The notes under the pieces were generated by a model that was not told the origin of the DNA, searched no databases, and saw nothing but the letters and a program-made list of their open reading frames with translations. 64,000 nucleotides of DNA from assembly GCF_037975245.1 (NCBI RefSeq), contig NC_092563.1, positions 24,768,960 to 24,832,959 on the forward strand, read 5' to 3'. Positions 57,323-64,000 of this stretch are shown piece by piece. Each line of letters starts with the position of its first letter. Position 1 is the first letter of the stretch. This DNA comes from Apostichopus japonicus. Taxonomy: Eukaryota; Echinodermata; Holothuroidea; Aspidochirotida; Stichopodidae. Both the position numbers and the translations under genes were made by a program.

Positions 57323-58407
57323 CAGTGGCGGCGGAACCGGGGGGGCTTGGGGGGGCTCAGCCCCCCCAATGAAAAAGTTGAGGGGGCAAATGCATGATAA
57401 GCCCCCCCAATATTTACCAAGGCTCCGAAACGTGCATCTGCCCATTTTTCAATGCATACTTGTCGATCTGTCCGATGCACACGTATACTATATAGGTGTA
57501 ATAATTTTAGTAATTGCTGGGGGACCCTGGTCCCTCGGACCGTCCCTGGCTATAGACCACATTGTCACCCCAACCGCGTCTTCACGCCCCGTGAAAAGTG
57601 GAAGCAGTTAGTGTGAGTACCGGTAAACGTAACACAACTTCGTCTTAGGCCAATGACTTGCCTCATTTCAGCCAGTTCTCCAACATCCCCTTAGTGGCGG
57701 AGCGTCCATATATACAGTCAGGGGGCGGATCCCTCCCCCCTCCTGACGGACTCAAATGGACTGCTGGCGCCCTTTTCAGCTTTTCACTACTTTTAACTTA
57801 TTCGCGATTATTGACTATTTTATTGCGCTCTCATATACCTATTGACATTTGTCATATTCTGTTGGTGTAATTTTCCGACAAAATGGCGACGACACCTATT
57901 TATTCTCCGTTTATCTGCAAATTAGCAAGGCCCGGAAAGGGTCATTTCCTGCAATCTAGGGAGTAACTTTACTCAAAAAATTTCTGTACGCTCCACGCCA
58001 ACCTGTGGTGGCGCTCCGCTTAGATAGTGTCGAAAGCGCCCTTACAGACCATTCTTGCCCCCCTGACCAATACCCCTAGCTCCGCCACTGCCCTTTCTAC
58101 ACTCAAAAACGTCTTTGCGAGTACACTACGAGTAATAGCTACTCTCTTAAAACACCATCGAATATACAAATTACAATGTTTTTACAGACTTTTACGTGCA
58201 ATCTGAGAAATTGCAGGCTTGAAACCCATATTTTAGGGCTAGGTATTCGCAGCATAAAACACTCGGGAAGTGCCGTTTCCGGCCATCTGGGGGTTTGAAA
58301 AAAACCCAAATTTTCTTGTACGCTCCGCGCCAACTGATGGTGGCGCTCCGCTTAGATAGTCTCCACACATTAGCCCCCCCAATAATTTTTCCGTTCCGCC
58401 GCGCCTG
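57323..58407. mobile_element. hAT-like transposon C, 1085 bp, perfect 8-bp TSD
   Basis: Ends CAGTGGCGGCGGAAC and CAGGCGCGGCGGAAC (reverse complement of right). Perfect 8-bp duplication CCTATGTG at 57315-57322 and 58408-58415. Inserted at the right tip of element F. The perfect duplication suggests a fairly recent insertion. No transposase. Contains element D and two copies of the shared module. Confidence 0.92.
57692..58090. mobile_element. Probable nested element D inside C
   Basis: The left end TAGTGGCGGAGC and the right end CAGTGGCGGAGC (reverse complement) are inverted, with GTCAGGGGG inside both. Flanking 8-mers do not match well (3 of 8), so nesting is likely but not proven. Confidence 0.6.
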
Positions 58408-58421
58408 CCTATGTGCACACC

Positions 58422-59130
58422 CACCCTGGCTTTCTCTACGTCAATTTTTTTGTGCCGTTTCACCGCGTTTCAGCTTTTGTCATTGAGATTGAGCTATATA
58501 TGATGTTTTTTTCTTACCCCATCCTGAAAGTCATTTTCTAAGTAGTACGGGCTTATATATCTCTAACTCTCTCGTCGTCTCGCCTTGTCTCGCAAAGTTT
58601 TGCCACTCATTAATCTTAGACAGCGTACATTTTCGTCATCACGATGTAGAGAAATGATAAATTAGTGAGGATTATAGAAATTAAAGTAAGGTTTCTATGG
58701 TGAGGAGGATCAAGTTTCATATACGTCATTAATTATGTACAGGTATGTATAACGAAGTGATCGCATGGAATGTTCCAATAGTCTAAACTGAATCTATAGG
58801 GATAAGTTCTATTATATTATGACTGACGGAATTATCTATCTAGTGTAAACCAGTCAGATAAAATCGACTAGCAGACGTTTTAGTTGCTAATGGAAAATGA
58901 GACGTCGTCTATCAAAGGTACTTTTCTGTACTGCGCTACATAATTATACGGCCTATAACGTGCCATACACAAAATGCATGCGAACACTGGTGCATTGGAG
59001 CTTAATTTGAAGTGTGGGATGGGGGGGGGGGGAGGGGGACCACTAATACAACAATTTATCTGAGTTTTGTCCGTTGTGATGTAAAAAAAGTGTCACCGAG
59101 GCATTTGGAGCGGTACTGAATGATTGTAGC
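58422..59130. other. Intergenic stretch
   Basis: No supported gene. A G-rich tract lies at 59020-59038. Confidence 0.4.
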
Positions 59131-59131
59131 C

Positions 59132-59575
59132 GGTTATTATTAGTTTATGCTATAAAGAATTTATACTTTTTTTACTACTACTATTTTTATCTTTTTTATC
59201 TTTTCAAGACTTTAAAAGGCTATAAACCCCATATATCGTATTTTACGATAAGAAGAAAAGAACGGAGAAATTGAAAAGAAATGCAGTGTCATGTCGTTGC
59301 TATTTTAGCAAATCTAGCACTTTTTTGGGTTATCAAGATGTCGTTAAAAATCGTTATTATTAGTTTATGCTATAAAGAAGGGTTTTTTTTACTATCGTTT
59401 TGATCTTTTCAAGCCAAATGCTATAACACCCAGGTAGCGGTTTCGTATAGCATATATCGTATTTTACGATAAAAAGAAAATAACGGAGAAATTGAAAAAG
59501 ATATGCATTGTCATGCCGTTGCTATTTTAGCAAATCTAGCACTTTTTTGGGGTTATCATGTTGTCGTTTAAAATG
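59132..59575. repeat. Tandem duplication, ~221-bp unit, two copies
   Basis: TTATTATTAGTTTATGCTAT starts at ~59134 and ~59354. Both units share CATATATCGTATTTTACGATA, AACGGAGAAATTGAAAA and GCTATTTTAGCAAATCTAGC at matching spacing. Confidence 0.9.
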
Positions 59576-59604
59576 GCCATCATGAATTCCAATCCGATGC
59601 TGTA

Positions 59605-59646
59605 GTTGAACCATGGAGCTATTACCAAAGAGCTCCATGGTTGAAC
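59605..59646. repeat. Stem-loop, 16-bp arms with one mismatch
   Basis: GTTGAACCATGGAGCT (59605-59620), a 10-base loop, then AGCTCCATGGTTGAAC (59631-59646). It lies just after the 221-bp tandem duplication. No flanking U-run or gene context. Confidence 0.85.
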
Positions 59647-59649
59647 GAT

Positions 59650-62334
59650 TTCACGTTTCGTTTTGTAAACAATTTCTACTTGAAATCAGGTGATATGTTT
59701 ACTGAAATCAAAAATTTACCAGATTTGATTTATTTCGCAAACACGATTGGTTGGTAATTTCAACAGTGAGAACAAACAGCATAGATCAACTTATTTGTCT
59801 ATTAAAGGACAAACAGGTGCGGTATCAAACAAGTACACCGACAAAGTTCTTGTTTGCTTTGCTTTAACTTTTACATCCAATTTCCCCCCTAATATTTCAA
59901 AATCGTGAAATATCTCATTATGAACACATTATACGGTCATTATAGTATAACATTAATGTTAAATTTACATTCCCTTAGGTAAAACTTGGAACCCTATCCA
60001 ATCCAATGTCAAAATAAATAAAGTGAATAATAAAGAAAAAAACAAGCATTTCTGCTATCAGTGCGCATCTATGACGTCACACCTGTTTGCTTCAAGTTCA
60101 CTTCTGGTGTACAACCTGTGACAATCTCAATTACCAATAGCCTATGTCGATAACACTAAATAGAAATCGCTGGCAAATACCACAAGGATGCTTAGAATAT
60201 GTTTCTCTTTCGTCTGTCAAGTATCAATTTTCCTTTGGAAGATATCTTTTAGATTTTAAAATCGATAACGACGTCGGCTTGACGTTGACTCGAATATTCT
60301 TTGATGCTAAACAAGGTTGTCCAAGTGGTTTGATTTATTGTCCTAATATGTTAAAAGCAGTTTCAAATCCAGCGTTTCTCAGTAGAGGGCGTTCCCGGGA
60401 GACGAGTATCAAGTAGAGACTGAAATTATATAAAACCGAAACAGCGGTGCATGAAGAAAACATATGGTAACAAGATACTAATGGTCGTGCGCAAAGCTTG
60501 TAAATTTTGTTCACAATGTTCCATGTCTTGCCTCCATCCCTTCTCAAAACTGTTAACATAGTTTAAATGCGTTAACCACCGCTGCAAAGGTTAGTATATT
60601 ACTCTCGCTAAACTGTTATGTGTAGAAGTCCTTTTTATATTTTGGAGGTTCTAACCGGGTAATCTATTATCAAATATGGAGGGTCAAATTAAGGGTCAAA
60701 TCTCGGTTAGGAAATACTCCTTGAATATGGCAATAAATGAAGTGTGATTTTTTCTTCTTTCTAGTATATCTGCAGGGATCGCTCCTGAAGAAATTGAAAA
60801 TAAATATACCGTTAAAGTATATCGGGTTCTGTAAATCACGTCAGCTGAACGCGAGTTATCGATGTTTGAATTGTGGCGGGAACAGAGCTGAACTTGGGCA
60901 TGGGGTAAGGAAGCTGAAGAAGAACTTGGGCATGGGGTGGGGAGGCTGGGGTTGGGGAAGAACTTTGGCATTGGTGGGGAATCTGGGGATAGGAGAAGTA
61001 TAGGTCGTTAACTATTGAAAACAAGATGATGAAGACTATTCTATAATTTTTGTTGACTTGGAGAAAGTGACGTAACATTGAAGTTTTACTGAACCAAATG
61101 TAAGAAGGAAAATCCAGCCCCCAAAAAAGTCTCAAAAATCGAAAACACTTGTCATCAAGGTAAATATTTATTAGAAAGAAATTGCACTTTCTTCTTCTCA
61201 CAAAACTTTCAACATGAAACGCTTACATTTTAAGGCAAGTCGTTAATATATATAGCACAAATTATCGTCATATACCAAGAAACTTGGTTTCTTGATTTAC
61301 AATTAAAACTGATGACAAATTAAAACGCAGAACAAAACAGACCAAAAAACATAACGACTGTATTCTTATTTTGTGTGTATGGTTTACCCACAATAACGAG
61401 AAAATCTGCTTAATTAAGGAATTGAAGCATCAATGACTCAAATACTACCGTGCCGCTGAAGGAAATGTTCAGGGTTTAAGGGCATTTGATGCGCTATGCT
61501 TTGAAGAAGAAAAAAAAACAATACCAACACCATGTGACTTAAAGATGCTGTATCTTTCGATCCCATCCTGTTACCGATCTGTCGGTGGCGTAGTTACACA
61601 CACCTCCCTCAGATTTGACTCCACCAACACAAATATGAAATTTAGCATTCTGTCTAAAAAGTATTAATTTGTAGATGACACAAACTTCGACACACTACAA
61701 TTTGCTGGTGCCATGGCACGCCGGTAAGGCTGTGTACTCTTGATAAAACCATACCGTTTCATTACATTATATGTGATTGAACCAAATTTATTACTTGTAC
61801 TCGTTAACGTGATAAGCGAATCATAATGGATCTATTATACTACACATGCATGCGTACTACAGTGTCAGACAAGAATCGATGGACGTTTGGTTAAAGTGTA
61901 TTAAATAACCAGAATTATCACGGATGCTTTTACAATGACGTAAACCACAAGATTCGGACAACCTTACAAGTACTATGGAGAAAATATGTAAGAAGAAAAT
62001 ATACGAAATTTTTTGATAATGCCATAAAATATCCCATGTGTCTCGTTTTGTGTGCGTATATGTCTGTGTCCCCAGTTCGGTTTTGTTAAAATACTGAACT
62101 CATTAGCGGTATACAGTAAACACCGCAACATGTGATTTACACGCTACCCTATTGTAGCAACGATCTTACTATAGTATGTAATATCATACAGCATTGCCTG
62201 TGTTTCCACCAACTTCTTAACAACATTCTTAAGAATTTTCATTTTAATCCATGCTTGGTCGATAATTTCGTCATCATTTATATAACTTTTTGCAAACGTG
62301 GTATCACGATTGAATGATCGGCTGTCTTCATAAG
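59650..62334. other. Intergenic stretch with small minisatellite
   Basis: A short G-rich repeat (AACTTGGGCATGGGG units) lies at ~60890-60990. The open frame 60144-60416 has no recognised domain. No TIR pair or RNA gene was found. Confidence 0.4.
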
Positions 62335-62475
62335 ATGAAATTAAAGTACCAGAGATCTATACTCTCGTATAACACTACAAACAGAATCATAACGGTCATA
62401 TTAACCATCTCTGGAGGCCTTTTGTATGCTACCCTTACCAGCCACTCACTCCCTCCCCCAGCCACCAACACTATA
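62335..62475 (+). CDS. Candidate first coding exon, type II membrane protein (weak)
   Basis: ATG at 62335; a short basic N-terminus (MKLKYQRSI...), then hydrophobic ITVILTISGGLLYATL, then a Ser/Pro stalk ending at ATA|GTAAGT (62476), phase 0. This is the pattern of a Golgi enzyme signal anchor encoded in a first exon. No downstream exon was identified in the window, so it could be chance. Confidence 0.3.
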
Positions 62476-62783
62476 GTAAGTTTCGCAGTCAAACCCCAAA
62501 TGTAAACCTTGGGGTATATCTTGCATGGAAGTGTTTACGGAGGACCCTTGACCATCTGATCCCTTGACCTTGGGGTCAATATATGCTTATTTAACTTGTG
62601 TGTAGGCACTGCCCGTTTATAAACAGCTATATTTATAGTATCTAGTGATTTACAAGTAGAAGAAATGAAACATCTTCCTTCATATTCTTCTATTTATGGA
62701 TAGAATATTTTCCCATAAGTTATCTTTTTTTTTCGGTTCAAACAAACTGCCTTGAATGAAACGCACGTAGATAGCGTAACAAT

Positions 62784-63036
62784 ATGGTTATTTCTCCTGC
62801 ATCTGAAAATAATTATAAATTTAAACTTGAAACGATTGCGAATCAAGAGCTGTCTGGAAACGATATATGCGATATTATCAAAGAGATAATTCGGCGTTTT
62901 GACACTATACGTATACGGAAAACACCCACTGTTTTGATTGTCATTATAACAGGAACGCTAGTTTATTTTGAGATTTGGCAGAACTTGTTTGCTTATTGGA
63001 TAAAGATGTCTCTAACAGCTCACCGCCGAAAGGGAT
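62784..63036 (+). CDS. Candidate first coding exon, single-pass membrane protein (weak)
   Basis: ATG at 62784; ~45 polar residues, basic IRIRK, then hydrophobic TVLIVIITGTLVYFEIW, then a basic HRRKG end at GGAT|GTAAGT (63037), phase 1. No family recognised. It could be an alternative or paralogous first exon to 62335-62475, since both have a signal-anchor-like helix and a consensus GTAAGT donor. Confidence 0.33.
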
Positions 63037-63042
63037 GTAAGT

Positions 63043-64000
63043 AAACGTATATTCTGTCAAGCAAGAAGAAAAAAAAACCCCTCACATCGAGACATTTAAG
63101 TAATTACAAGGACTTTTCTGTAAACGCCGAAGGTATTTATTACCTAAACGACAAGAGAATAGTGACGTCATATGGCTTAAATACATTCGTAGTAGCAAAC
63201 AGTACGTCGTGTATTCTCATGAGCCGCCGGTAAAACTTGGTACTTATATGCTATAGTTTGTTATAACCGTCTGATCGTCGAGTGTTTGAATATTCCAATT
63301 CATGACTGTTAAAGGCAAATTTTGGCTGATAACGTGCAATTTATGCATGACGTTTGTGACGGAAAAATCTGCATTATACAGACTATAGCTTCGTTTAAAA
63401 AAAAAAAAAAAAAATTACAAATAATTTCACAAAAATCGTGAAACTGATGTGGAATGAATAAGACATATGGTTTCCCATACTGCATGGTGAAAAATGTTGT
63501 TTTTAAAGAAATAAATATTAACAATGAAGCGAATGCGGGACTTAATTCAATTATAACTACAAGGTCAAATTGTAGACGAATTGAACATTTCCACCTATAT
63601 AATTACCGTTATTACTGGTGAAACGCATGCAAGAACGCACAAAGATACAGCCTCTTTTCCAGCAGAAAACTTAACTCATACTTATTTAGTGATGCATTGT
63701 AGAGATACCAGGTGTAGGGTTTCTGCAATCCACCTCCCCACCCCTCCCCTCCCCTCACCATACCACAAAGTGAGTGAAATTTTTTTCCAAGCTTAATGTT
63801 TCTTACCATTAGTGTCATGCATACCAACCGTTTTTAAACCGACACCCCACCCCAGCCAATACAGACGTGTCCACGCCTCTCACCACACAATTGTATGGAA
63901 GAGTTTTATCACTTACTTTCTAAGTACCATGCATTCACTTACTGTCGTACATAGCACTCCCACCTATGGCAACCACTGCGTTGCAAGAGCAGGTCCACAG
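63043..64000. other. Right edge, no gene seen
   Basis: A poly-A tract at ~63397-63414 and a C-rich tract at 63730-63760. If the candidate exons are real, this stretch is intron. Confidence 0.4.

Noticed and set aside
60144-60416. 90-codon plus-strand frame
   Set aside because: No domain, no transmembrane or signal segment, no convincing splice context.

Overview
This is eukaryotic, metazoan DNA: AT-rich, intron-rich and full of transposon remains. The two multi-exon genes have GT-AG introns that keep the reading frame throughout. The mix of content (tandem intronless class A GPCRs, Penelope and Copia retroelements, tRNA-derived SINEs, many hAT-like non-autonomous elements) suggests an invertebrate deuterostome, most likely an echinoderm. 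That taxonomic call is inference only.

Layout. (1) 1-13.2 kb: two intronless paralogous rhodopsin-like GPCR genes on the minus strand (1880-2992 and 12112-13209). Between them lie MITEs, a dead LINE reverse transcriptase and a Penelope-like fragment with a hammerhead-ribozyme-like core. (2) 14.4-18.9 kb: a 15-bp-unit satellite, a SINE, a dead Penelope reverse transcriptase and a TA microsatellite. (3) 20.2-35.0 kb, minus strand: a complete seven-coding-exon SLC38A7-like amino acid transporter gene (468 aa). Its 7.7-kb intron 4 carries a ~3-kb, 28-bp minisatellite and two clusters of a CpG-rich 13-mer that form hairpins. (4) 35-41.8 kb: the divergent intergenic region between SLC38A7 and RNMT, mostly repeats. 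(5) 41.8-51.4 kb, plus strand: a complete eight-coding-exon mRNA cap guanine-N7 methyltransferase gene (RNMT, 465 aa). An inverted pair of TTAA-flanked MITEs brackets exons 2-3, and the protein has an acidic C-terminal tail. (6) 51.7-59.7 kb: tandem repeats, a SINE, a broken Copia retrotransposon split by a hAT-like element that itself contains another, and a second nest at 57-58.4 kb. (7) 62.3-63.1 kb: two candidate signal-anchor first exons near the right edge, weakly supported.

The recognisable host genes are functionally unrelated: chemosensory or peptide-type receptors, an organellar or plasma-membrane amino acid transporter, and a nuclear mRNA capping enzyme. There is no operon-like logic. 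The unusual content lies in the repeat architecture and in how it sits against the exons. Exon boundaries were derived by hand from reading frame, GT-AG sites and remembered family conservation. No alignment or database search was run.
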